A stretch of DNA of 64,000 bases from Arthrobacter sp. OY3WO11 (GTDB lineage: Bacteria; Actinomycetota; Actinomycetes; Actinomycetales; Micrococcaceae), in contig NZ_LWLP01000001.1 of the NCBI RefSeq assembly GCF_001641125.1, positions 4,095,828 to 4,159,827 on the forward strand, written 5' to 3'. The notes below the pieces were generated by a model. That model ran no database searches. It was not told where the DNA came from and saw nothing but the letters and a program-made list of their open reading frames with translations. Of the stretch, positions 40,481-47,732 are shown piece by piece; within the stretch, counting starts at the first letter, position 1, and each line of letters starts with the position of its first letter. Position numbers and translations under genes: made by a program.

Positions 40481-40517
40481 ACCGCCACCCGCCCCTCCTC
40501 AAAGAAGAGAGAACACC

Positions 40518-41603
40518 ATGACCAACTTCGTTCCCACCCCCACCGTCCCGGCACCGGACATCGTCCGCTGCGCCTACATGGAGATCGTGGTCACCGACCT
40601 CGCCAGGTCCCGCGAGTTCTACGTGGACGTCCTGGGCCTGCACGTCACCGAGGAAGACGGGAACGCCATCTACCTGCGCTCCCTGGAGGAATTCATCCAC
40701 CACAACCTGGTACTGCGCAAGGGACCCATCGCCGCCGTCGCAGCATTCGCCTACCGGGTGAAGTCCCCCGCCGAGGTGGATGCCGCCGAAGCCTACTACA
40801 AGGAACTGGGCTGCCGCACCGAACGGCGCAAGGACGGCTTCACCAAGGGCATCGGCGACTCCGTCCGCGTGGAGGACCCGCTGGGCTTCCCGTACGAGTT
40901 CTTCTACGAGGTGGAGCACGTGGAGCGCCTCACCCAGCGCTACGACCTCTACTCCGCCGGCGAACTGGTCCGCCTGGACCACTTCAACCAGGTCACCCCG
41001 GACGTCCCCCGCGGCCGCGCCTACCTTGAGGACCTGGGCTTCCGCGTCTCCGAGGACATCAAGGATTCCGACGGCGTCACGTACGCCGCGTGGATGCACC
41101 GCAAGCAGACGGTCCACGACACCGCACTGACCGGAGGTAACGGCCCGCGCATGCACCACGTCGCGTTCGCCACGCACGAGAAGCACAACATCATCCAGAT
41201 CTGCGACAAGATGGGTGCCCTGCGGATCAGCGACCGGATCGAACGCGGGCCCGGCCGGCACGGAGTGTCCAACGCGTTCTACCTCTACATCCTGGACCCG
41301 GACGGCCACCGTGTGGAGATCTACACCCAGGACTACTACACCGGCGATCCGGACAACCCCACCATCACCTGGGACGTCCACGACAACCAGCGCCGCGACT
41401 GGTGGGGCAACCCCGTGGTCCCGTCCTGGTACACCGACGCCTCCCTGGTCCTGGACCTGGACGGCAACCCCCAGCCCGTCATCGAACGCGAGGAAAAGAG
41501 CGAAATGGCCGTCACCGTGGGCGCCGACGGCTTCTCCTACACCCGCAAGGACGGATCCCCCGAAGATGACCGGACCGGGTTCAAGCTGGGAGCGCAGCTG
41601 TAG
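40518..41603 (+). CDS. hpaD: 3,4-dihydroxyphenylacetate 2,3-dioxygenase (type I extradiol, MndD-like)
   Basis: 361 aa. Counting from the ATG, the metal ligands fall at His155 (RLDHFNQV), His214 (MHHVAFATHE) and Glu267 (RVEIYTQ), and the second-sphere His200 and Tyr257 are also at exactly the positions known for the Arthrobacter Mn enzyme MndD and the Brevibacterium Fe enzyme HPCD. It opens the homoprotocatechuate ring next to the hydroxyls with O2 to give the semialdehyde used by HpaE. Mn or Fe cannot be decided from ligands alone; kinship to MndD suggests Mn. GAGAGAACACC is the ribosome site; 37 nt after hpaE and 2 nt before hpaH. Confidence 0.95.
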   Translation: MTNFVPTPTVPAPDIVRCAYMEIVVTDLARSREFYVDVLGLHVTEEDGNAIYLRSLEEFIHHNLVLRKGPIAAVAAFAYRVKSPAEVDAAEAYYKELGCRTERRKDGFTKGIGDSVRVEDPLGFPYEFFYEVEHVERLTQRYDLYSAGELVRLDHFNQVTPDVPRGRAYLEDLGFRVSEDIKDSDGVTYAAWMHRKQTVHDTALTGGNGPRMHHVAFATHEKHNIIQICDKMGALRISDRIERGPGRHGVSNAFYLYILDPDGHRVEIYTQDYYTGDPDNPTITWDVHDNQRRDWWGNPVVPSWYTDASLVLDLDGNPQPVIEREEKSEMAVTVGADGFSYTRKDGSPEDDRTGFKLGAQL

Positions 41604-41605
41604 CC

Positions 41606-42391
41606 ATGCTGGATGACAGGACGATTGAGGCCATCGCGAACGAACTCGTGGAAGCCGGCCGAACCCGCACCCCTGTTCCCCGCCTGACGGCCCGGTACCC
41701 GGAGATGACGGTGGAGGACTCCTACGCGGTGCAGCAGTTGTGGCGTCGCCGCAGCGAGGAGGCCGGCCGGACCCTGGTGGGCCGCAAGATCGGCCTCACG
41801 TCCAAAGCCATGCAGGCGGCCACGGGCATCACCGAGCCGGACTACGGCGCCATCTTCGATGACATGGTGCTCGAGACCAGCTGCTCGGTGGAGTGGGACA
41901 GATACACCCACCCGCGGGTGGAAGTGGAGCTGGCGTTCGTCCTGAAGGACGGGCTCAAGGGACCCGGCGTGACCATCTTCGACGTCCTGAAAGCCACCGA
42001 CTACGTGGTTCCGGCCCTCGAGATCCTCGATTCCAGGATCGAAATGGAGGGCCGGACCATCGTGGACACCATTTCGGACAACGCCGCCATGGGCGCCATG
42101 GTGATCGGCGGCAACCCGGTGAAGCCGGACGCGGTGGACCTGCGCTGGGTCTCCGCCATCCTCTACAAGAACCAGACCGTGGAGGAAACCGGCGTGGCCG
42201 CCGGGGTCCTGGACCATCCCGCCAACGGGGTGCACTGGCTGGCGAACAAGATCGCCGCCCACGGCGATTCCCTGAAAGCAGGGGACATCATCCTCGCCGG
42301 CTCCTTCACCCGCCCGCTCTGGGTCTACAAGGGCGACACTGTCCACGCAGACTACGGACCCCTGGGGAGTGTCACGTGCCGCTTCGAATAG
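41606..42391 (+). CDS. hpaH: 2-oxo-hept-4-ene-1,7-dioate hydratase
   Basis: 261 aa, FAH-like hydratase of the HpaH/MhpD group. VGRKIGLTSKAMQAATGITEPDYGAIFDDM, HPRVEVELAFVLKDGLKGPG (metal Glu pair about residues 106-108), DYVVPALEILDSRI and the C-terminal AGDIILAGSFTRPLWVYKGDTV are all typical. It adds water to the unsaturated diacid to form the substrate of HpaI. Two bases after the hpaD stop; its end overlaps hpaI by 16 nt. Confidence 0.93.
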   Translation: MLDDRTIEAIANELVEAGRTRTPVPRLTARYPEMTVEDSYAVQQLWRRRSEEAGRTLVGRKIGLTSKAMQAATGITEPDYGAIFDDMVLETSCSVEWDRYTHPRVEVELAFVLKDGLKGPGVTIFDVLKATDYVVPALEILDSRIEMEGRTIVDTISDNAAMGAMVIGGNPVKPDAVDLRWVSAILYKNQTVEETGVAAGVLDHPANGVHWLANKIAAHGDSLKAGDIILAGSFTRPLWVYKGDTVHADYGPLGSVTCRFE

Positions 42392-43206
42392 AAGAGACCT
42401 TCCGCGACGCCCTCGCCGGGCAAACGGGCGAAACCGGCCGCCCGCTGGCAGGGATGTGGGTCTGTTCCGGCAGCCCGCTGGTTGCCGAGCTTTGTGCTGG
42501 ATCCGGACTCGACTGGCTGCTGGTGGACGCAGAGCACAGCCCCAACGGGCTCGAATCCATCCTCGCCCAGCTCCAGGCCATCCACGGCTACCCGGTGCAC
42601 ACCGTGGTGCGGCCGCCGGTCAACGACACCGTGCTGATTAAGCAGTACCTGGACCTGGGTGTGCAGAACCTGCTCGTCCCCATGGTCAACTCCGCTGCTG
42701 AGGCGGAAGCCGCGGTGACGGCCACCCGGTACCCGCCGCAGGGCGTCCGCGGGGTCGGCTCGGCCCTGGCCCGTGCGGCACGCTGGAACCGGGTCCCGGA
42801 CTACCTGGCCCGCGCCAGCGAGACCATCAGCGTCACCGTGCAGATCGAATCCGCCGCCGCGGTCGCCGTCGTGGAAAACATCCTGGCGGTCGACGGCGTC
42901 GACGCGATCTTCGTGGGCCCGTCCGACCTCGCGGCCTCAATGGGCCTGCTGGGACAGCAGGAACACCCGGAGGTGCGTGCCGCCGTCGAACACTGCCTGT
43001 CCGCGGCACAGGCAGCCGGGAAACCGGCCGGAGTCAATGCGTTCAACCCGGACACAGCCCGGCACTACCTGGCCAACGGCGCCAATTTCATCCTGGTGGG
43101 GGCCGACGTCGCGCTCCTGGCGAGGGGTTCCGAAGCCCTCGCTGCGCAATACATCAAGCCCAGCGACATCCAGAAGGCTGACGACGACACCCCCTCCAGC
43201 TACTGA
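42376..43206 (+). CDS. hpaI: 4-hydroxy-2-oxoheptane-1,7-dioate aldolase
   Basis: 276 aa from GTG 42376 with GGGGAG seven bases upstream; an apparent much longer ORF from 41893 is a shadow of hpaH. Class II metal-dependent aldolase of the HpcH/HpaI fold: GMWVCSGSPLVAELCAGSGLDWLLVDAEHSPNG (general-base His about residue 49), the Arg loop VRPPVNDTVLIKQYLDLGVQNLLVPMV, TVQIESAAAVAVVENILAVDGVDAIFVGPSDLAASMG (metal Glu and Asp). Products are pyruvate and succinate semialdehyde, the latter handled by the next gene. Confidence 0.94.
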   Translation: MPLRIEETFRDALAGQTGETGRPLAGMWVCSGSPLVAELCAGSGLDWLLVDAEHSPNGLESILAQLQAIHGYPVHTVVRPPVNDTVLIKQYLDLGVQNLLVPMVNSAAEAEAAVTATRYPPQGVRGVGSALARAARWNRVPDYLARASETISVTVQIESAAAVAVVENILAVDGVDAIFVGPSDLAASMGLLGQQEHPEVRAAVEHCLSAAQAAGKPAGVNAFNPDTARHYLANGANFILVGADVALLARGSEALAAQYIKPSDIQKADDDTPSSY

Positions 43207-43232
43207 TCCCTCCCTTCTTAAGGACTATTTCA

Positions 43233-44738
43233 ATGACAGTTACTCCTGCGCTGCCCCCTGCCGTTTCGTCGGAGCGTGAGGCTGAGCTCCTCGCCTCCGT
43301 TCCCACTGGCCTGCTGATTGGCGGGCAGTGGCGGGATGCGTCCGACGGCGGCACGTTCGACGTGCACGACCCCGCCACCGGGGAGGTGCTCGCCACCCTC
43401 GCTTCGGCCACGAGCGAGGATGCGGTCGCGGCCTTGGATGCCGCTGACGCCGCGCAGGCCTCCTGGGCGCGGACCGCACCCCGGGACCGCGCGGAGATCC
43501 TCCGCCGCGCCTTTGACCTGGTGACCGAACGGGCCGAGGACTTCGCCCTGCTGATGACCCTGGAAATGGGCAAGCCCCTGGCCGAAGCCCGCGGCGAAGT
43601 CACCTACGGGGCCGAGTTCCTGCGCTGGTTCTCCGAGGAAACCGTCCGCGACTACGGCCGCTACCTCACCTCGCCCGAGGGGAAGAACAAGATCCTGGTC
43701 CAGCACAAACCGGTGGGCCCCTGCCTGCTGATCACGCCCTGGAACTTCCCGCTGGCGATGGCCACTCGCAAGGTCGCACCCGCCGTCGCCGCCGGCTGCA
43801 CCATGGTCCTCAAACCCGCCAAACTCACCCCGCTCACCGCGCAACTGTTCGCCCGGACCATGCTCGACGCCGGTCTCCCCGCCGGCGTCCTGAACGTCGT
43901 CTCCTCCGCCAGCGCCTCCGGGATCTCCGGACCGCTGCTGAAGGACTCCCGCCTGCGGAAAATCTCCTTCACCGGCTCCACCTCCGTGGGCAAGCGCCTC
44001 ATGGCCGACGCCGCGCAGAACGTCCTCCGCACCTCCATGGAACTCGGTGGCAACGCACCCTTCATCGTGTTCGAAGACGCGGACCTCGATGCCGCCGTTG
44101 AAGGGGCAATGGCAGCGAAAATGCGGAATATGGGAGAGGCCTGCACCGCCGCCAACCGGTTCCTCGTCCAGGAATCCGTTGCCGCCGAGTTCACACAGAA
44201 GTTCGCCGCGGCCATGGGCGCCCTGGCCACCGGCCGCGGCACCGACCCCGCCACCCAGGTCGGGCCGCTCATCGACGCCGGGGCACGTGATGACGTGCAC
44301 GCCCTGGTGGCGGCCGCCGTCGACGCCGGGGCCACCGCCATCACCGGCGGTGCACCTGTGGACGGTCCCGGCTACTTCTACCAGCCCACAGTGCTGGGCA
44401 ACGTTCCGAACGGTGCAGCGATCCTGGGCCAGGAAATCTTCGGCCCCGTAGCCCCGGTCACCACATTCAGCACCGAGGAAGACGCCATCCGCCTGGCCAA
44501 CGCCAGCGAATACGGCCTAGCGTCCTACCTCTACAGCCGCGACTTCAACCGGCTGCTGCGGGTAGCGGAGCAAGTTGAATTCGGCATGGTCGGCTTCAAC
44601 GCGGGTGTCATCTCCAACGCCGCCGCGCCCTTTGGCGGAGTCAAGCAATCAGGGCTCGGCCGAGAAGGCGGCACTGAAGGCATCGCTGAATACACCACCA
44701 CCCAGTACATCGGCATCGCCGACCCCTACGCGCGCTGA
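43233..44738 (+). CDS. gabD: Succinate-semialdehyde dehydrogenase (NAD(P))
   Basis: 501 aa, GabD-type aldehyde dehydrogenase: LMTLEMGKPLAEARGEV, VGPCLLITPWNFPLAMATRKVAPAVAAGCTMVLKPA, SMELGGNAPFIVFEDADLD (Glu about 270) and MGEACTAANRFLV (Cys about 304), ending FGGVKQSGLGREGGTEGIAEYTTTQYIGI. It oxidises succinate semialdehyde from HpaI to succinate for the TCA cycle, which completes the pathway. Last gene of the operon, 26 nt after hpaI. Confidence 0.92.
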   Translation: MTVTPALPPAVSSEREAELLASVPTGLLIGGQWRDASDGGTFDVHDPATGEVLATLASATSEDAVAALDAADAAQASWARTAPRDRAEILRRAFDLVTERAEDFALLMTLEMGKPLAEARGEVTYGAEFLRWFSEETVRDYGRYLTSPEGKNKILVQHKPVGPCLLITPWNFPLAMATRKVAPAVAAGCTMVLKPAKLTPLTAQLFARTMLDAGLPAGVLNVVSSASASGISGPLLKDSRLRKISFTGSTSVGKRLMADAAQNVLRTSMELGGNAPFIVFEDADLDAAVEGAMAAKMRNMGEACTAANRFLVQESVAAEFTQKFAAAMGALATGRGTDPATQVGPLIDAGARDDVHALVAAAVDAGATAITGGAPVDGPGYFYQPTVLGNVPNGAAILGQEIFGPVAPVTTFSTEEDAIRLANASEYGLASYLYSRDFNRLLRVAEQVEFGMVGFNAGVISNAAAPFGGVKQSGLGREGGTEGIAEYTTTQYIGIADPYAR

Positions 44739-44751
44739 TACCAGCCGCCCG

Positions 44752-44785
44752 GCGTGACATCCCGCATAAACCTGTCACGCGTGAC
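44752..44785. promoter_or_regulatory. Nested GTGAC palindromes between the hpa operon and the hydroxyacid dehydrogenase
   Basis: GCGTGACA (44752-44759) and TGTCACGC (44773-44780) are exact inverse copies 13 nt apart, and GTCACGCGTGAC (44774-44785) is a perfect 12-bp palindrome using the second copy. Three half-sites GTGAC in alternating orientation suggest cooperative binding of a dimeric regulator. It is about 30 nt upstream of the -35 region for the gene at 44850. Confidence 0.55.
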
Positions 44786-44813
44786 GCTCCCTGCAGTGAA
44801 GAACAAAAGAACG

Positions 44814-44847
44814 TTCAGCATATTAGCCACCAGCCAGTATAGTGAAC
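44814..44847 (+). promoter_or_regulatory. Promoter for a probable leaderless transcript, with GTTCA/TGAAC half-sites
   Basis: TATAGT (44838-44843) ends seven bases before the ATG at 44850, with TTCAGC at 44814-44819 as a poor -35. The expected start coincides with the ATG, and no Shine-Dalgarno sequence is present. GTTCA at 44813-44817 and TGAAC at 44843-44847 are inverse half-sites like those at the IclR operator 46731. Confidence 0.5.
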
Positions 44848-44849
44848 GA

Positions 44850-45902
44850 ATGACTTCCACAATCACCCTTGCGATCGCTGTACCGCTCGAAGCAGAGCTG
44901 GTGGAACAGATCCGCGCCGTCGATCCGTCAGTTACTGTCCTCTACGAGCCCGAACTCCTGCCGCCCGAGCGTTACCCTGCCGACCACTCCGGCGACCCGG
45001 CGTTCAAGCGCACTCCAGCCCAGGAAGAGCGCTACTGGGCCATGCTCAACAGCGCACAGGTGCTGTATGGATTCCCCAACGAAAGCCCCGCCGGCCTGGC
45101 CCGCATAGCCCGCGAGAATCCGCGGCTGCAGTGGATCCATGCCATGGCTGCCGGGGCGGGCGGAGCCGCCAAGGCCTCCGGCCTGGACCAGGACATCCTG
45201 CAAAAGTTCAAGATCACCACATCGGCCGGCGTCCACGCCCTGCCCCTCGCCGAGTTCGCGGCGCTCGGAATACTTAACGGATTCAAACGGAGCGCCGAAC
45301 TGGCGCAGGACCAGGCCGCCAAAACATGGCCCGAACTGCGGATTCCCACCCGCCTGGTCAACGGCTCCACGCTGGTGGTCACGGGCTTAGGCGAAATCGG
45401 GCTGGAGACCGCAAGGATTGCCAGGGCGCTGGGGATGAAGGTCAGCGGGACCAAGCGGTCCGTGGAACACATCGACGGCATCGAGCAGGTGGTGGACAAC
45501 ACCGGCCTTCCGGCCCTGCTGGCCACGGCTGATGCGGTGGTGAACACGTTGCCCGGCACCGCCTTCACGGAGAAGCTTTTCAACCATGAAGCCTTCGCCG
45601 CCATGAAGCCCGGGACGGTGTTCATCAACGTGGGACGCGGCACCGTTGTTGACGAAGAAGCCCTGCTGGAAGCCCTCAACAACGGGCAGGTCAGCTACGC
45701 CTGCCTGGACGTCTTCGCCGTGGAACCCCTCCCGCAGGACAGCCCTCTGTGGGACCACCCCAGGGTCACGGTCTCCCCGCACACATCGGCCCTCAGCGCA
45801 GCCGAGAACCGCCTCATTACCGAGCGCTTCTGCAGCAACCTCCGGACCTTCCTCGACGGCGGCGACCTTCCCCACCTCGTGGATACCGTCCACTTCTACT
45901 AA
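44850..45902 (+). CDS. D-isomer-specific 2-hydroxyacid dehydrogenase
   Basis: 350 aa from ATG 44850; an upstream ORF extension crosses the promoter elements and was rejected. The NAD domain has TLVVTGLGEIGLETARIARALG (about residues 170-191). Catalytic residues follow family order: Arg in NVGRGTVVDEEALL, Glu in LDVFAVEPLPQDSPLW, His in VSPHTSALS. It interconverts a 2-oxo acid and a D-2-hydroxy acid. The N-terminal domain is closer to the phosphoglycerate/GhrA group than to formate dehydrogenase. Followed after 26 nt by an FAH-family hydrolase, so the pair may process a 2-oxo or hydroxy acid. Confidence 0.9.
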   Translation: MTSTITLAIAVPLEAELVEQIRAVDPSVTVLYEPELLPPERYPADHSGDPAFKRTPAQEERYWAMLNSAQVLYGFPNESPAGLARIARENPRLQWIHAMAAGAGGAAKASGLDQDILQKFKITTSAGVHALPLAEFAALGILNGFKRSAELAQDQAAKTWPELRIPTRLVNGSTLVVTGLGEIGLETARIARALGMKVSGTKRSVEHIDGIEQVVDNTGLPALLATADAVVNTLPGTAFTEKLFNHEAFAAMKPGTVFINVGRGTVVDEEALLEALNNGQVSYACLDVFAVEPLPQDSPLWDHPRVTVSPHTSALSAAENRLITERFCSNLRTFLDGGDLPHLVDTVHFY

Positions 45903-45928
45903 GCCCCAGGGGCACGATCAGGAGACCC

Positions 45929-46666
45929 ATGCGCATCGCAAGAATCAAGACAGCAGAGGGCGCCCGGCACGCGGTGGAACGGAGCGGGACATGGCACCAC
46001 ATTGCTGACCCCTTCGAGGAACCCCTGACCTACACCGGGCGCACTACCCCGGCCGCCGGTGCGGTCTTCCTTGCCCCGGTCCGGCCCGCCGTGGTCCTCG
46101 GCATCGGACACAACAGGACGCTGAACGACCACCCGCTCCCCATCCAGGCATGGCATAAATCCGTGCACACCCTCGCCAATCCCGGCGATCCGGTAGTGGC
46201 CGCCCGGGACCGTGGCACGGTCAACGTGGAGGGCGAACTCGCGGTGGTGATCGGGAAACAGGCGAAGGAACTGACGGCGGAGAACGCCCTGGAGCATATC
46301 CTCGGGTACACCTGCGTCAACGACGTGACCAACGTGGACCAGGGCCTGGTGGATGAACGGAATTTCCAGGGCAAGGCCGGCGTCAACTACACCCCCCTTG
46401 GCCCCTGGATAGAAACCGACCTGCCGGATCCGGACCTTGTGGGAATCGACGTCATCGTCAACGGAGTGGCCCAGGCGAACTCCGGGACGTCCAACCTCCC
46501 TTCCTCAGTGGTGGAGTGCCTCGTCTACGTCACTTCCTGGCTGACGCTGGAACCCGGCGACGTGCTGATGACCGGGGCGCCCGGCACGGCAGTGGCAGTC
46601 CTGCCGGGCGACCAGGTGGACATCGTGATCGAGGGAATCGGCACCCTTACCAATACAGTCGCCTGA
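45929..46666 (+). CDS. Fumarylacetoacetate-hydrolase family protein
   Basis: 245 aa from ATG 45929 with AGGAGA upstream. FAH fold of the small (acylpyruvase/2-keto-acid hydrolase) type: VVLGIGHNRTLNDH, VNVEGELAVVIGKQAKEL (metal Glu pair about residues 97-99), YTCVNDVTNVDQ, and DVLMTGAPGTAVAVLPGDQVDIVIEGIGTL. Likely acts on a 2-oxo or 2,4-dioxo acid by C-C hydrolysis, decarboxylation or hydration. Unlike the fusion at 36770 there is no RraA domain. It lies in an operon with the hydroxyacid dehydrogenase and before the IclR gene, separated from it by a hairpin and an operator. Confidence 0.87.
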   Translation: MRIARIKTAEGARHAVERSGTWHHIADPFEEPLTYTGRTTPAAGAVFLAPVRPAVVLGIGHNRTLNDHPLPIQAWHKSVHTLANPGDPVVAARDRGTVNVEGELAVVIGKQAKELTAENALEHILGYTCVNDVTNVDQGLVDERNFQGKAGVNYTPLGPWIETDLPDPDLVGIDVIVNGVAQANSGTSNLPSSVVECLVYVTSWLTLEPGDVLMTGAPGTAVAVLPGDQVDIVIEGIGTLTNTVA

Positions 46667-46696
46667 GTTCCCCGCCTTCAGGAGCACGCATGGCAT

Positions 46697-46720
46697 GGGG
46701 GCGCAATGACGCGCGCCCCC
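46697..46720 (+). terminator. GC-rich hairpin before the IclR operator
   Basis: GGGGGCGC (46697-46704) and GCGCCCCC (46713-46720), 8-nt loop, directly followed by TATGAT. It probably ends the 44850-46666 transcript; TATGAT may serve as the -10 box of the IclR gene. Confidence 0.6.
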
Positions 46721-46730
46721 TATGATGGAT

Positions 46731-46752
46731 GGTGTTCAGTCAAATGAACACC
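46731..46752. promoter_or_regulatory. IclR-type operator at its own gene
   Basis: GGTGTTCA-GTCAAA-TGAACACC: perfect 8-bp arms, 6-nt centre, 35 nt upstream of the IclR ATG and directly after a TATGAT box. The position fits autoregulation. Confidence 0.7.
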
Positions 46753-46786
46753 AGCTCGTCATGCCGCGGCAACCCGAAGGAGAATC

Positions 46787-47587
46787 ATGGCCGATTCCCG
46801 CAACTCCGGTCCTCAACCAGACAACCAGGGCAACGCCTCTCCCGCCCCCGCGGTCACGCGGGCGGCTGCTGTCCTGGATGCCCTGGCTTCCTCCGCCACC
46901 GGCCGCCTCACCCTCAGCGACCTCTCGCGTGAAGTAGGCATCCCAAAATCATCCACGTCGAACCTGCTGCTGGCGCTGGAGGAAGCACGGCTCATCAACC
47001 GGCAGGGCAGTGAATTCACCCTCGGCCGCAAACTGGTGGAGCTGGGCGCCGCCTACCTTGGCCGGCTGGATGAAGTGCAGGAGTTCTACCGCTACTGCGA
47101 GCAGGCTCCCGTCCTGTCCGGCGAGACGGTTCGCATCGCCATGCTCGACGGCCTGAACGTCATCTACCTCGCCCGCTACGAGGGCCATCCTGCTGTGCGC
47201 CTGACATCGAACATCGGCGACAAAATGCCGGTTTCACTCTGCGCGGTGGGCAAAGCGCTGATAGCAAGGCTTCACGACCATGACATCGAGGAGCTTTTCC
47301 CTGATGATGCCGAACTGCCGGTGCTGACGCCGAAGTCGCTGCGCACAGGCGCCGAATTCAAGGCGCAGCTACAGACCATCCGCGAACAGGGCTACGCCTT
47401 TGAGGATGAGGAATCCACCACGGGCGTGGTCTGCCTGGCCGTTGCCGTACCAACCCGCGGAGCCCACGGCCCCAGCCTGGGACTTTCCGTGACAGCCCTC
47501 AAGGCCACCTACACCCCCGAGCAGGGCGCCCAGATGGTCAAGGAACTCCAGGAACTCGCCCATTCACTGGGCAACCCCATGGGTTAG
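46787..47587 (+). CDS. IclR-family transcriptional regulator
   Basis: 266 aa from ATG 46787 (GAAGGAGAA ribosome site). Winged HTH at residues about 22-75 (AVTRAAAVLDALASSATGRLTLSDLSREVGIPKSSTSNLLLALEEARLI) and an IclR effector domain (VRIAMLDGLNVIYLARYEG, VSLCAVGKALIA, GYAFEDEESTTGVVCLAVAVP). IclR proteins control sugar-acid and aromatic-acid catabolism as repressors or activators. Matching GTTCA/TGAAC dyads occur at its own promoter, at the gene at 44850, before the MHS transporter, and (with one base changed) at the aromatic hydroxylase promoter. Confidence 0.93.
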   Translation: MADSRNSGPQPDNQGNASPAPAVTRAAAVLDALASSATGRLTLSDLSREVGIPKSSTSNLLLALEEARLINRQGSEFTLGRKLVELGAAYLGRLDEVQEFYRYCEQAPVLSGETVRIAMLDGLNVIYLARYEGHPAVRLTSNIGDKMPVSLCAVGKALIARLHDHDIEELFPDDAELPVLTPKSLRTGAEFKAQLQTIREQGYAFEDEESTTGVVCLAVAVPTRGAHGPSLGLSVTALKATYTPEQGAQMVKELQELAHSLGNPMG

Positions 47588-47620
47588 ACGGCGGCGCTTC
47601 CTTCACAAACGCATCCCCTC

Positions 47621-47654
47621 TTGCCGTCTGTTCAACTTGCTGTATTGTGTTCAG
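47621..47654 (+). promoter_or_regulatory. Promoter with GTTCA repeats for the MHS transporter operon
   Basis: TTGCCG (47621-47626), 16-nt spacer, TATTGT (47643-47648). TGTTCA occurs at 47629-47634 and again at 47648-47653, the second in GTTCAGCATA, a 10-mer also found at 44813 before the hydroxyacid dehydrogenase. Likely IclR binding sites around the -10 box. Confidence 0.5.
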
Positions 47655-47732
47655 CATAGTGATCGACGCAACAGGTGTCATTGCTATCCCACCAGGCCAA
47701 CGAGGGTCTGGAGTGCGTTTAAGGGAGTTACT

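Noticed and set aside
41893..42375. Apparent long N-terminal extension of HpaI
   Set aside because: It is a frame shadow inside hpaH; GTG 42376 has a ribosome site and starts the aldolase fold.
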